From: Chrysophaeum taylorii
Taxonomy: Eukaryota > Sar > Pelagophyceae > Pelagomonadales > Pelagomonadaceae
Assembly: GCA_029834535.1 (NCBI GenBank)
Contig: JAQMWT010000060.1
Span: 62,001 to 126,000, forward strand
Direction of reading: 5' to 3'
DNA: 64,000 nt
In this document: positions 9,201 to 18,788 of the stretch, in pieces
Layout of the letters: every line of letters starts with the position of its first letter
How positions within the stretch are numbered: position 1 is the stretch's first letter
Notes under the pieces: generated by a model
Databases searched by the model: none
What the model was told of the DNA's origin: nothing
Seen by the model: the letters and a program-made list of their open reading frames with translations, nothing else
Program-made: the position numbers and the translations under genes

Positions 9201-10748
9201 ATGAGGCTCAAGGTCGTGGTGGACGAGAGGACCTTCGACGTGCCGTGCGGGGCCGGGGGGCAGAGCATCAAATGGCTGGGCAATGTTGCGTCGCAGCGGT
9301 ACGCGTTGATGAAGCCGTGCGGGCGGCTGCGAAGCCGCGAATCGGAATCGAGCGACGGTGCCATGTTGCTGCCGAAGGACGTGATATTCGAGAATTCGTC
9401 GATCGACCCCGATCGCACAATCAACGAGGTATTCGAGGACGGGGCTGAAGTTCGCGTAGAGCTGATGAAGGAGGTGACGCTCGACGAGATCGGCGCGCCC
9501 GCGCACACGGCGTGGCAGCAAAAAGCCTTCTGGTCCGACTCTAACGCGTCTCGGATCCGTCGCGAAGGTATCGAGAGCCGCGAGAAGATCAAGCAAGCCG
9601 AACAAAGAATCGCAGAGGAAATCGAGCGCCGGCGGCGCGAGGCCCGGCGGTACAAAGAGGAAGCGAGGAACGAGGTGCTTTTGGGTCATTTCGAACGCGA
9701 GGAAGACTCGGTCGTCGCGCTAGAGCTCGACTGGAAGAGCCTCGAGGCAACTCTAGAAACTCTTCGATGCGTGCCGGGGCCGACCTCCAGCGCGGCCTTC
9801 AAGGAGGATCTCAAGGCGAACTACAAGAAGTTGAATTCGATATACGCGAGATACGCGGGTATCGGGAAGATCGGCGACCCCAACGGTCTGACACTTCTCG
9901 ACTTTTCCCACATCGTCCACATCCTCGGTGTGGCCTGTTTGACGGACCTGTCGGACCGCGACACGATTGTCCGGGTCTTCGACAAGGCGCGCGGCGCCGG
10001 TTATTTGGTGACGCGCGCTCAGTTCGTTGCGGCGCTCGTCTCGCTTTCTCTCCGCAAGAGAACGCGTTTCGAAGAGGAGGAGGACCCGAAAAGGCGCCCG
10101 CCCTCGAGGCGCGTCTGCGAGACCCCGATGCGGGCGCTCGAGCTTCTGATCGACGAACACCTCACGCCCCTCCTCGAAAAGCGTCGCTCAGACCCCTGCC
10201 TCAGCGTCTTCGATGCTGTCCATATCCAAGACGCGATACATCAGGCGCGACCCGTGATATATCAAATTTACGAAACATTCGCCGCCCTCCCCCGCGAACC
10301 CGACGACGACGACGACGACGACGAGAGCTTCATCATCCACAAAGACGACGGCGACGACGACGGCCAACAACAACAACAACAACACCGCGAAGATCGTGCT
10401 CATCATCATCATCATCCAGACTCCGGCGCAACGCGCTGCGTCGAGGACGTCGTCGTCGGCCGCGGCATGACCCTCAAACAACTCACCAAACTGCTCAAAG
10501 ACTGCGGCCTCGTCGCCCTTTTCTACCTCGACGCGGAGGCTTCGAAGCTTCTCTCCAAGACGACAGAGAACGCGTTCTTCGACGCCCAAAACGACCCAAT
10601 CCCCAAGCTCCAACTCTCCGACCTCGCCTTCGCCGAGGTCATCGAGGCCTACGCCCGCGTCGCGGCGACCATGCTGGAGTCCGACGACGTCTCCGGCAAA
10701 ATTCTCCTCGCGATCGACCGCCTCTCGAACTACGCCCTCAACAATTAA
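9201..10748 (+). CDS. Conserved-looking coiled-coil protein of unknown function
   Basis: 515 residues; I do not recognise the family. Residues 1-90 resemble a ubiquitin-like or doublecortin-type beta-grasp start (MRLKVVVDERTFDVPCG). Residues 105-160 form a charged coiled coil (REKIKQAEQRIAEEIERRR). Residues 170-290 are helical, with a pattern (LLDFSHIVHILG, then TRAQFVAALVSLSLR) reminiscent of EF-hand-like C-terminal domains of flagellar and cytoskeletal proteins. A low-complexity Asp/Gln/His insert covers about residues 365-410, encoded by GAC, CAA and CAT repeats. A helical C-terminus (GMTLKQLTKLLKDCGL) follows. Single exon, AT-rich just after the stop. A cytoskeletal or ciliary role is only a guess. 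Confidence 0.75.
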   Translation: MRLKVVVDERTFDVPCGAGGQSIKWLGNVASQRYALMKPCGRLRSRESESSDGAMLLPKDVIFENSSIDPDRTINEVFEDGAEVRVELMKEVTLDEIGAPAHTAWQQKAFWSDSNASRIRREGIESREKIKQAEQRIAEEIERRRREARRYKEEARNEVLLGHFEREEDSVVALELDWKSLEATLETLRCVPGPTSSAAFKEDLKANYKKLNSIYARYAGIGKIGDPNGLTLLDFSHIVHILGVACLTDLSDRDTIVRVFDKARGAGYLVTRAQFVAALVSLSLRKRTRFEEEEDPKRRPPSRRVCETPMRALELLIDEHLTPLLEKRRSDPCLSVFDAVHIQDAIHQARPVIYQIYETFAALPREPDDDDDDDESFIIHKDDGDDDGQQQQQQHREDRAHHHHHPDSGATRCVEDVVVGRGMTLKQLTKLLKDCGLVALFYLDAEASKLLSKTTENAFFDAQNDPIPKLQLSDLAFAEVIEAYARVAATMLESDDVSGKILLAIDRLSNYALNN

Positions 10749-10768
10749 TTAAGTAATTAATTGCTTAC

Positions 10769-11128
10769 TTAGAGTTCGTTCTTGTAGTTGATGGCGCCAT
10801 ACTCGGGGACGACACCCAGAGGGGCGCGGGGGAGATTCGAGGTCGTCGTCGTCGTCGGTCTCTGGTTGTTGAATCTGTCGTAGACGAGAACGAAGATCGA
10901 GACGCAGACGATCGAGGTGTAGATCCACGCCGCCGCAAAACATTCCTTGGCGGCCTTGGCGGGGTCGTGGATGCCGACCATGTAAACGGGCTGCCTCTTG
11001 AGGAGGATCCCGATAAAACTCAAAAAAGCGACGCCCGTCGACGCAAAAAAGACGCAGCACTTGGCACAGCCAACGCTGTTCGGCCCCGGCGGAGGCACCT
11101 TGGCCAGCATATCGCTCACGCGGTCCAT
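10769..11128 (-). CDS. RNase kappa / V-ATPase subunit f-like small membrane protein, copy 1
   Basis: 119 residues from ATG 11128 (MDRVSDMLAK). The core is GPNSVGCAKCC, a first membrane span (VAFLSFIGILL), a loop with QPVYMVGIHDP, CFAAAWIYTS and a second span. This matches the layout of RNase kappa proteins: an N-terminal Cys-containing GP segment, two spans, and CF-x-AA-x-x-Y before the second. In animals and yeast this family is part of the V-ATPase Vo sector (subunit f). The frame stays open upstream to an ATG at 11290, which would overlap the eIF2B epsilon start; a splice acceptor near 11235 could also extend it. A paralogue lies at 62486. Converges on the gene ending at 10748, with 20 bp between. 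Confidence 0.75.
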   Translation of the reverse strand: MDRVSDMLAKVPPPGPNSVGCAKCCVFFASTGVAFLSFIGILLKRQPVYMVGIHDPAKAAKECFAAAWIYTSIVCVSIFVLVYDRFNNQRPTTTTTSNLPRAPLGVVPEYGAINYKNEL

Positions 11129-11278
11129 TGGACGCCGCTCGATCAGCCTTTCCCCTTCCTGCTCCTCAGGCAGGAGCCTCTCGAACGCCTCCTCGTCGTC
11201 TTCCGCCGTCTTGGGTGAGGCGAGCAATCGCCTGCAACGAGGAGGAAGGAGGGTTTTGTTTTGTTTTGTATAGATTAC

Positions 11279-13147
11279 ATGGGGAAGCATCCAAACAAGC
11301 GAGACGCGGCGGCGGAGGTCGTCGTCGTCGAGCAGGAGGCGTGCCTGCAGGGCGTGGTGGTGAGCGATGGGCTCGTGGAGGTGTGCGGTCGGGCCGTGCT
11401 CGAGTACTCGCTGGATGTGCTCGAGAAAGCGGGGGCGTTGGACATACTGGTGCTGTGCAACGAGGCGAACGCCGGGGCCGTCGCGGACGCCGTTGGGTCG
11501 CGAGGACGCGTGCTGGAATTCCGAGGGTGCGGGAGCGCGGGGGACGTGCTGCGGGAGCTGGACCAGCGCGGGGTCGTGAAGTCTGACCCGTTTATCATGG
11601 TGTCGGGATCTTCGGCGTGCGCGATCGACGGGCTCGAAAAGGTCGTCGCCGCGCACGCCGAGCGCAAGAAAAAGAACCCCGAGGCGACGCTGACGGTGGT
11701 GCTGCGGGAGGGCGGGCGGCGCGCCGCCGAACGCATCCGACCGACGCTGAAAGACGACCTGGTGGTCGCGTACGAAGCGGATACGCGGCGCGTGGTCGCG
11801 TGGCACGACCCGGACTCGTGGTCGACCGCGTGCGTCGAACTCCCCCTCAAGGTTTTGGGGGGAGGCGCTGTCGAGGTGCGGCGCGACCTCGTCGACACGG
11901 GGGTCGACGTGTGCTCGCCCGAGGTGTTGTGGCGCTACTCTGAAAATTTCGACTACCAAAACAGACGGGATTTTGTCGCGAACGAGGTGGCCAACCTCGA
12001 GCTCGGCCAGCGCGCGCACGCTTACGTCCTCGAGGGACCGGGGTATGCGTACGGGGCGAGGCTCGAGGATCCGCGGGGCATCGACGCGGTGGCCCAGGAC
12101 GTCTTGGGCGGCTGGGCCGGACCCCCGCCGCCGATAGGTCGGAGACCTCGCAACGCGATCGTCGTCGCGTCGTTCGTATCGCCGACGACGATCGTCGGCG
12201 ACGGCTGCGAGATTTCGCGATCCGTTATTGGCGAGGACGTCGTGCTTGGGGACGGTGCGAAGCTCTCCCACGCGCACGTCGCGTCGGGGTGTCGCGTCGG
12301 GAACCGCGTCCATATCACGCGAGCTATTCTCGGCCGAGGGGTGGTCGTCGGCGACGACGCCGTCGTGCCCCGCGGCTGCGTCCTCGCCCACGGCGTCGCC
12401 CCCGGCACCATTCTGGCCGAATACACGAGGCTCCCCGGTCCCGAAGAGGAGGAGGACGACGACATCGCTAACCTCCGCGCGACGGCCCCGGGCGGCGATC
12501 CAGAACTCGAGCGCCGCAAGGCTGATCTCTGGCGCGACGATTGGGGCGACGACGACCGCGGGGAGGAGGAGGAGGAGGAGGAGGAGAACCCCCCCGCCGA
12601 GTCGTGGTCGACGGCCTCCAACCTCTTCGCCAAAACTGTCAGAGACATGGTCATCTCGGGCTACAAAGCGGGCTCTCCCGTCGACAGCATGCTCATGGAA
12701 CTCAACTGCTACAAGCTGTCAGAAAACCGCACCTTCCTCGACGCCGCCCCCGCCGCGCTCGACGCTGTCTTGGCCATCGCCTTCGAGCCCCTTGCGCCTG
12801 GCGCCTCTACCATGGCTCTCGTGCGCGCCCTCAAGAACCAGATCGACCACTGGACTCCGCTCCTCGCCAAGCTCGTGGGCGACGACCCCGACGATCAGGC
12901 CCACTCCCTATCTTCCTTGGCCACCGACCTCGCGCACGTCCACGCACCTCTCGCCAACCCCGACGTCTTCCGCGCGACGCTCCAGCTCCTCTACGACGCG
13001 GACGTCCTCACCGACGAAGCGATCCTCGAATTTGCGGCCCTCAACGCCAACAACCCCCTCGTCGCCTCTCCCCAAGTCGCCTCCTTCCTTGCCTGGCTCG
13101 AAGAAGAAGACGAAGACGATGATGAAGCGTCGTCGTCGGCGTCGTAG
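11279..13147 (+). CDS. EIF2B5: Translation initiation factor eIF2B, epsilon subunit
   Basis: Catalytic subunit of the guanine-nucleotide exchange factor that reloads eIF2 with GTP. About 622 residues from ATG 11279 (MGKHPNKRDA); an in-frame ATG at 11261 would add six. The N-terminus is a nucleotidyltransferase-like domain (EVCGRAVLEYSLDVLEKAG). A left-handed beta-helix with hexapeptide repeats follows (SPTTIVGDGCEISRSVIG, GNRVHITRAILGRGV). After an acidic linker, the C-terminal W2/HEAT domain (about residues 440-610) carries the exchange activity and ends in the acidic tail EEEDEDDDEASS. The frame is 600-700 residues, as expected. The upstream spacer to RNase-kappa copy 1 is about 150 bp, a likely bidirectional promoter. 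Confidence 0.95.
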   Translation: MGKHPNKRDAAAEVVVVEQEACLQGVVVSDGLVEVCGRAVLEYSLDVLEKAGALDILVLCNEANAGAVADAVGSRGRVLEFRGCGSAGDVLRELDQRGVVKSDPFIMVSGSSACAIDGLEKVVAAHAERKKKNPEATLTVVLREGGRRAAERIRPTLKDDLVVAYEADTRRVVAWHDPDSWSTACVELPLKVLGGGAVEVRRDLVDTGVDVCSPEVLWRYSENFDYQNRRDFVANEVANLELGQRAHAYVLEGPGYAYGARLEDPRGIDAVAQDVLGGWAGPPPPIGRRPRNAIVVASFVSPTTIVGDGCEISRSVIGEDVVLGDGAKLSHAHVASGCRVGNRVHITRAILGRGVVVGDDAVVPRGCVLAHGVAPGTILAEYTRLPGPEEEEDDDIANLRATAPGGDPELERRKADLWRDDWGDDDRGEEEEEEEENPPAESWSTASNLFAKTVRDMVISGYKAGSPVDSMLMELNCYKLSENRTFLDAAPAALDAVLAIAFEPLAPGASTMALVRALKNQIDHWTPLLAKLVGDDPDDQAHSLSSLATDLAHVHAPLANPDVFRATLQLLYDADVLTDEAILEFAALNANNPLVASPQVASFLAWLEEEDEDDDEASSSAS

Positions 13148-13965
13148 TATGATGCGGTTGGAATGAGCCTCGCGCACTCCCTCCGTCCTTCCGTCCCTCC
13201 GTCCTTCCAGGGGGGTAACTAAAATCTCCCCCATTGCGGTGGCTTTCTGTCTTGAAATCACCGCGGGGAGGACTGTGGTGGTGGTGGTGGTGGTGGAGGT
13301 GGTGGTGGTGGTGCCATTTTTTTTCCCGCCTCCGGGATTCGGTCGACTTACCATTAGTGTTTCGTCGCAGCAGCAGCAGCGACACCAGTAGCAGCCGCCT
13401 TTAGAGCCACTTTTTTTTGACTTGCACTCTCAGTTCTCAACGGACCAGAAAACCTTCGAATACTCTCACTCGGTCGCCAGTATATATAGGCACTAAAAAT
13501 GAGTCCGTTTTGTGTCCGTTTGAAGTACTTTCAACTTCCCGAAGTATCATGCATGATACAGCAGTATCTCTCTCTTATAAACAAACAAAACAGAAATGTA
13601 GTAGTTTTTGAAACGTAAATCGTACTCTTGGGGTCCCCTCCTCTCCTCTCCCCTCCCCTCCTCTCCCCTCCTCGCCCCTCGCCTCCCCTCGCCTCGTCGT
13701 TTTTGCGGCGGCCACGGCAATAATGAGGCCCGTAAGGTGGTAAGGTTCGTCTCCTTGTTCTCCTCCTTCGCCCGGCGCGAGGTGTGAGCACTGTGGTGGA
13801 TCGAGATCCTCGACTCTGCAGCCAACCACCCACGAGAGGAGGACGACGACGACGATTAAAAAAAAAAAATCATCCGTCGGCGTCAAAAAAAAAGGTGTTG
13901 TAGCCTCGCCGGTGTGCGACAACGGTCATCATTCGATGTGTTCAACGGCAAGGTAAAAGTTTGGG
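13148..13965. other. Intergenic with simple-sequence tracts
   Basis: No gene is seen. Tracts include CCGTCCTT repeats (13185-13210), GTGGTG repeats (13270-13312), a CCTCTCC-type pyrimidine tract (13637-13695) and an A-run at 13857-13869. TATATATAGG occurs at 13480-13489. The region should contain the helicase promoter. Confidence 0.5.
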
Positions 13966-16900
13966 TTGAAAGGAGTGATGGATCGAGCGCGAACGCCGCA
14001 GGAGAGGGCGTGTCTGCGGCAGGCCGTGGAACAGATCATCGGTGCGATGGGTGGCGAGCTGGACCCCGATTTGGTGCTGCGGGTGGTGCTGCACTACGAC
14101 GACGCCGACGAGGCATTGACCGCGTTAATCAACGGAACTCTGCCGGCGGAATTGGAAGAGGAACGGCGGGGGTGGAAAGAGAAGAAAATGAAGACCCCGA
14201 AGAAGGTACGGCCTGGGGTGGTGATGGCACCGAAGACGCCGTCGCCCCCGTCGTTTTCGTCGTCCTCCTCGAAAAGGAAAAACAACTCGGAGGTGGCGAA
14301 GGTCGCGAGCAGCAAGTCGCGGCATAAGTTGTGGGTCGGCGGATGTTCGGACAAGCACCTCAAGGCGGAGGACATCGAGAAGGTCGTGGAGGCGTCGCTG
14401 CCCGAGTTTCCGTTTGTGGCTGTGGAGGTGCCGACCCAGAAGTGCGGGGAAGGGGAGTCGAACCCGGGGTACTTTTTCGTGACGTTCGAGTCGGCCGAGC
14501 ACGCCGCGCGAATAGTGGAAGCGTCGCGCGGAAACGCGAGCATAGCCCTCCCTCGGAACGCGTCGTCGAGCAGGGGGGGTGGGAAGACGTGGGTGTTCGA
14601 CTTTGCGGACCAGCGAAACGACACGACCTTGGACGCGGTGTTGGACCGGCGCGAGAGACAGGACCGGCTGCCGTCGAGCGTGCTGAGGGCTAAGCTGGTC
14701 GGCGGACCGACGTCGGGCATCGACGTGGGCGATTCGGTCGAGTGGAAACTAAAGCTCGAAAACCGAACCCCCTCGAAGCTTCGGCTGCGGGACGCGACCT
14801 TCGTGCCTCGACGCCGCGAGTTCCGCCTCTCGGAGCGGCGCGCGGTCGTCGACGAGCGCGGAGCGACGTCGTTGACGTTGTCGTTCGGGCCCGCGACCCG
14901 GTACGGTTTGTTCCGGAGCATGCTGATCCTCGAGTTCGAGGAGACCCACAAGCAGCAGCTCCGGTCGATTTCTCAAGATTTGTGCGTCGAGGTCTTACCC
15001 CCGACTCCCCTCGGAGAAGGGGGGTGTTTCGACGACGACGAGAATTCAAAGCTCAGAGGCCACGACGGCTCGGGCGTCTGGGACGGCAAGAAGCGGACGG
15101 TCGTCGCGACGGTCCCGCCCGACGTGCGGCGCGGGTTGGGGCTTCACGTTCACACCCCCGACGATGTCGCGTGGGACCCCGGTCGCTCGTTGGGGGGGTA
15201 CGATATTCCCGACGACATTCAAGCGGGCATCGACGCGGCCGACAGGGCGGTCGGCTTCAACGCGTGGAACATCCGAAACGACGACGCCTTCAAGCAGCGG
15301 CTCCATGCCCTCTTGTGGGCCGAGGAGGCCTCGCTCGTGAAGGACTTTCGAAAGTACGACATTGCCAACGCCGCGTTTAAGCCCGAGTTCGATCCGCGAC
15401 GGAGGGTCGCGCTCCACCGCCTCGAGGTCCCCGGCCTGGCCGAGAGGCGCCCGAGTCTCTTGAAGGGCGACATGTGCTACGTCTGGGAGCCGGACACCGA
15501 GGACATCGAGTACGAAGGTTGGATTGCGGACGTCGAGCAGACCTCGATCCTGCTTGCCTTCGCGGCCGCCTTCTCTGCCCACTACGCTCGACGCCGAGCG
15601 TCCGAGTCCGAGTCGGAAGGAGACGCGGCCGGCTTCCACGTGCGCTTTACCTTCCCCCGCATCGAGCAGCGACGCCTCCACATGGCCGTCGACGCCGTCT
15701 CCTTCGATCTCTTGTGGCCGACGCAAACCTACCCCCTCCGCATCGCGCCGTCGTCGGACGACGACTTGGAGTGGTACGACGACAAGATACCGCTGTGCGA
15801 GGCGCAGCGCGACACCGTCTTGGAGATCGTCGCCCTCTCCAAGGCGCCCGACCTGCTAGAAGAGGAGGAGGAGGAGGAGGAGGAGGAGGGGGGGGGTTCT
15901 GTGGTAAAGCGACGACGACGACGACGTCGGATCCGACCCCCGCCCTTCGTTCTCGCGGGCGCCTTCGGGACGGGAAAAACGCGCACCATGGTCGAGGCCG
16001 CGTGGCAAGTCCTCAAAACGGATCCCGCCGCCAGGGTCTTGGTGTGCTCCGAAACTAACTCGGCCGCCGACCTCGTCGTCGACAAGCTTTCGGAAGTCCT
16101 CGACCCATCCGCGATGTTGCGCCTCGTTCAAGCCCACAGAAACCCCTCGAGCGTACCTCCGGGCGTCAAACCGTACGCGCTCTACGACGACCGCCACGGC
16201 ATCTACAAGACGCCCTCCCTTGCCGCCGTCGCGCGCTACCGCGTCGTCGTATCCACCATGGCAAACTCGGCCGTCTTGTACGGAATCGGCGTCCCCGACG
16301 ATCATTTTACGCACGTATTCCTCGAAGAAGCGGCGAACGCGCTCATGCCGGCGGCGATGCTCCCTTTGACCCTCGCGAGCGCCAGAACGGTCCTGGTCTT
16401 GGTCGGCGACGAGAAGCAGGTCGTCCCGCGCGTCAGGTCTCCGTCGGCACGCTTCCACGGCCTCGAAAAGTCGCTTCTCGCGTGGTACGCCGAACGCCGC
16501 GACGACGCGCACGCAGAATTGACAAACCGAGCCCCCGTGCTCAAGGTCGAATTGGTCGAAAATTTTAGGAGTCACCCGGTCCTCCTCGCCCTCCCCTCCA
16601 AGCTCTTTTATGCCGACAGGCTGGTCCCGCGGGTCGACCCCGCGACCCACGACGCGGGACTTCTCCACAACTGGCGCCGCCTCCCCAAACCGGGCGTCCC
16701 CCTTTTGGTCGTCGGCGTCGAAGGCCGCGAAGAGCAAGTCCCCAACTCCCCCAGCTTCATGAACACCTACGAGGCCCTCGAGTGCGTCCGCCTCATCGCC
16801 GAACTCCTCCGCGACAACCCCCGAACCCTCCGCCAGGACGACATCGCCGTCATCACGGCCTTTCAGCTCCAAACCTACCACGTCCGCTCTCTCCTCAGAC

Positions 16901-18189
16901 GCAACATGCTCTCGAGGGTCAACGTCGGCGGCGTCCAGGTCCTCCAGGGTCAGGAAAAGAAGGCGGTCTTCGTCTCGACCGTGCGCGCGCGCCGCCAGTG
17001 GCAGGCCTACGACCGCCGCCACAAACTCGGCTTTCTCTTCGACGACAAGAAGCTCAACACTGCCCTCACCCGCGCCGTCTCTTTGCTCGTCCTCGTCGGC
17101 GATCCCTACGTCTTGCTCGAGGAAAGACACTGGCGCGACTGTCTCGAGTACGCCGATGCCCTCGGCTGCTACGAAGGCATCCCCCTCAAGGACGACGACT
17201 ACTACCGAGAGCGCGCCGACCGCGAGAATTCGGAGGCGCGCGACGCCCGCGTCGACGACGACGGTTTCCTCACACGCTTTGCCAACGCCGAAGCCGACCA
17301 CCAAGAAGAATACCTCCCGCCTCCGACGACCACTACTACTACGTCCAAGAAGGACGAACACCACCCCGCGCCGCCCCGCGCCGACGACGACGGCGCGACC
17401 GCCGCCCTCCCCCCCCAACTGCCTCCGACGATCCCCGAGGACGAGGTGGAAACGCCCCCTCCGAGGGACCAAGACCCGCCGACAGCGACGACTAAACCCG
17501 TCGTCGTGCAACAACAACAAGTACAACAACAACAACAACAGCAAAAAGATTCGCCCCCGCCGACACCCCCGCCGAGAAGACGCACGCGTCCCGAAAACAA
17601 CAACAACAACAACAAGAGGCCTCCGCCGCCGCTACCGCAACCGACGCCGCCGCCGCCGCTGCCGCGACCGGTGCCGGTGCCGCAACAGCAACAACAACAG
17701 CCGCCGCCGCCGCCGCCGCCGCCAAGATTTCCGCTCTTCCCTCCCCAACTCGTCGAGCCCCCCTTCCAGCTCCACCACGCGGCGCAGCCCTTCATCCCTC
17801 AGGGCCTCGTCCCCCTCCGCAACCTCTTCTTCGAGGCCAAGGCCTACGCGACGCCGCCCGTCGCGGCGCCCGCCTTCCGCTCCTTCACCATCAACGACGC
17901 CTATCAGAGGCACCTCCTCGCCCACGTCTGCACCTTTGGCTGGCGCGCCTCCGTCTACGTCCACCCCCCGCCCTTTCCCGACAATTGGCGCGGCGTCACC
18001 GTCAGCCTCGAGCGCGACAACGACACCTTTCCCGTCATCGACCCCGCCATTGGCCGCGGCGCCGTCGGCGAGAAGGCCAACCTCGTGGTGCGGGGGCCGA
18101 TCGAGTTTTTTGGCGAACCTCGGAGCACCATGCTCAGCCAGGACCTCTTGGAGCTCCGCTTCCCCCTGCCTCCCTTGCCCCGGTTTTGA
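13966..18189 (+). CDS. MOV10/UPF1-like SF1 RNA helicase with N-terminal CUE- and RRM-like domains
   Basis: 1407 residues in one frame. Residues about 10-62 resemble a CUE/UBA ubiquitin-binding fold (ACLRQAVEQIIGAMGG to ALTALINGTLP). Residues 120-200 look like an RRM (KLWVGG to YFFVTFESAEHAARIV). A MOV10-type beta-rich region (230-350) precedes two RecA domains: motif I GAFGTGKT, motif Ia/Ib VCSETNSAADLVV, motif II FLEEAANA (E-E-A-A instead of DEAA/DEAG), motif III VGDEKQVVP (D-E-K-Q), motif IV/V RVNVGGVQVLQGQE and motif VI NTALTRA. The tail of about 300 residues is rich in Pro, Gln and Asn with one well-conserved-looking C-terminal globular part. MOV10/SDE3-type helicases act in RNA silencing and control of retroelements. 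That role here is inference. Frames on the opposite strand are shadows. Confidence 0.9.
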   Translation: MKGVMDRARTPQERACLRQAVEQIIGAMGGELDPDLVLRVVLHYDDADEALTALINGTLPAELEEERRGWKEKKMKTPKKVRPGVVMAPKTPSPPSFSSSSSKRKNNSEVAKVASSKSRHKLWVGGCSDKHLKAEDIEKVVEASLPEFPFVAVEVPTQKCGEGESNPGYFFVTFESAEHAARIVEASRGNASIALPRNASSSRGGGKTWVFDFADQRNDTTLDAVLDRRERQDRLPSSVLRAKLVGGPTSGIDVGDSVEWKLKLENRTPSKLRLRDATFVPRRREFRLSERRAVVDERGATSLTLSFGPATRYGLFRSMLILEFEETHKQQLRSISQDLCVEVLPPTPLGEGGCFDDDENSKLRGHDGSGVWDGKKRTVVATVPPDVRRGLGLHVHTPDDVAWDPGRSLGGYDIPDDIQAGIDAADRAVGFNAWNIRNDDAFKQRLHALLWAEEASLVKDFRKYDIANAAFKPEFDPRRRVALHRLEVPGLAERRPSLLKGDMCYVWEPDTEDIEYEGWIADVEQTSILLAFAAAFSAHYARRRASESESEGDAAGFHVRFTFPRIEQRRLHMAVDAVSFDLLWPTQTYPLRIAPSSDDDLEWYDDKIPLCEAQRDTVLEIVALSKAPDLLEEEEEEEEEEGGGSVVKRRRRRRRIRPPPFVLAGAFGTGKTRTMVEAAWQVLKTDPAARVLVCSETNSAADLVVDKLSEVLDPSAMLRLVQAHRNPSSVPPGVKPYALYDDRHGIYKTPSLAAVARYRVVVSTMANSAVLYGIGVPDDHFTHVFLEEAANALMPAAMLPLTLASARTVLVLVGDEKQVVPRVRSPSARFHGLEKSLLAWYAERRDDAHAELTNRAPVLKVELVENFRSHPVLLALPSKLFYADRLVPRVDPATHDAGLLHNWRRLPKPGVPLLVVGVEGREEQVPNSPSFMNTYEALECVRLIAELLRDNPRTLRQDDIAVITAFQLQTYHVRSLLRRNMLSRVNVGGVQVLQGQEKKAVFVSTVRARRQWQAYDRRHKLGFLFDDKKLNTALTRAVSLLVLVGDPYVLLEERHWRDCLEYADALGCYEGIPLKDDDYYRERADRENSEARDARVDDDGFLTRFANAEADHQEEYLPPPTTTTTTSKKDEHHPAPPRADDDGATAALPPQLPPTIPEDEVETPPPRDQDPPTATTKPVVVQQQQVQQQQQQQKDSPPPTPPPRRRTRPENNNNNNKRPPPPLPQPTPPPPLPRPVPVPQQQQQQPPPPPPPPRFPLFPPQLVEPPFQLHHAAQPFIPQGLVPLRNLFFEAKAYATPPVAAPAFRSFTINDAYQRHLLAHVCTFGWRASVYVHPPPFPDNWRGVTVSLERDNDTFPVIDPAIGRGAVGEKANLVVRGPIEFFGEPRSTMLSQDLLELRFPLPPLPRF

Positions 18190-18788
18190 TTTCGCGATAC
18201 TTTGCCGCTACGTACATGGACATGGGGTAAGAAAAAAAAGAAAGAAAGAAAGAAAGAAAGCGCGCTCAGCTCCGAAAAGACTCCGCAGCCGCCCCCTTCA
18301 CTGGATGAATGGATGGATGGATGGATGGATGGATGGATCCAGGCGACTCGATCGGTCTGACTTCCTTTATTATTAAGGGTGGAACGGAGTTTGGTTGTTT
18401 GGCCGGTCACCCGGGGACAAAGGGGCGAGAGAGGCACAGAGGTTGGCGGAACGTTGTTAGTGTCGAATCGCGGGTGGTCCTGTCGCTCCCACAGTATTGT
18501 TTTTTGCGACCGACGACCGGTCGACATCCATGGTCGCCCGGGGTCTAATTAATTAAATTCTACGTGTATACCGCTACGAAAGAAGAGCTGGACCAAGTTC
18601 TTTCTTCGACGGAGCAATATTCCGAGACGTCGCCCGGGGCATTTCGTACCCCCATCATCCATTGCAGCAGTAGTAGAACCCTATCGAATCGAAGATGATT
18701 CCGGAAATCTTACTCCTAGCATAATATATGTAGTCGTTGGTTGCCTATTTTCATCATCAAAAACCCTAATATAATACACGCAAGAGTT
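18190..18788. other. Intergenic with microsatellites
   Basis: Contains GAAA repeats at 18236-18259 and GGAT repeats at 18303-18338. Positions 18400-18540 (ggcggaacgttgttagtgtc, aatcgcgg) loosely resemble part of the dispersed repeat near 32.87 kb. No gene is seen. Confidence 0.4.

Noticed and set aside
11291-12391. N-terminal extension of RNase-kappa copy 1
   Set aside because: It is the antisense of eIF2B epsilon; family members are around 100 residues.
15856-17544. Minus-strand open frame of 562 codons
   Set aside because: Shadow of the helicase on the plus strand, which has all SF1 motifs.
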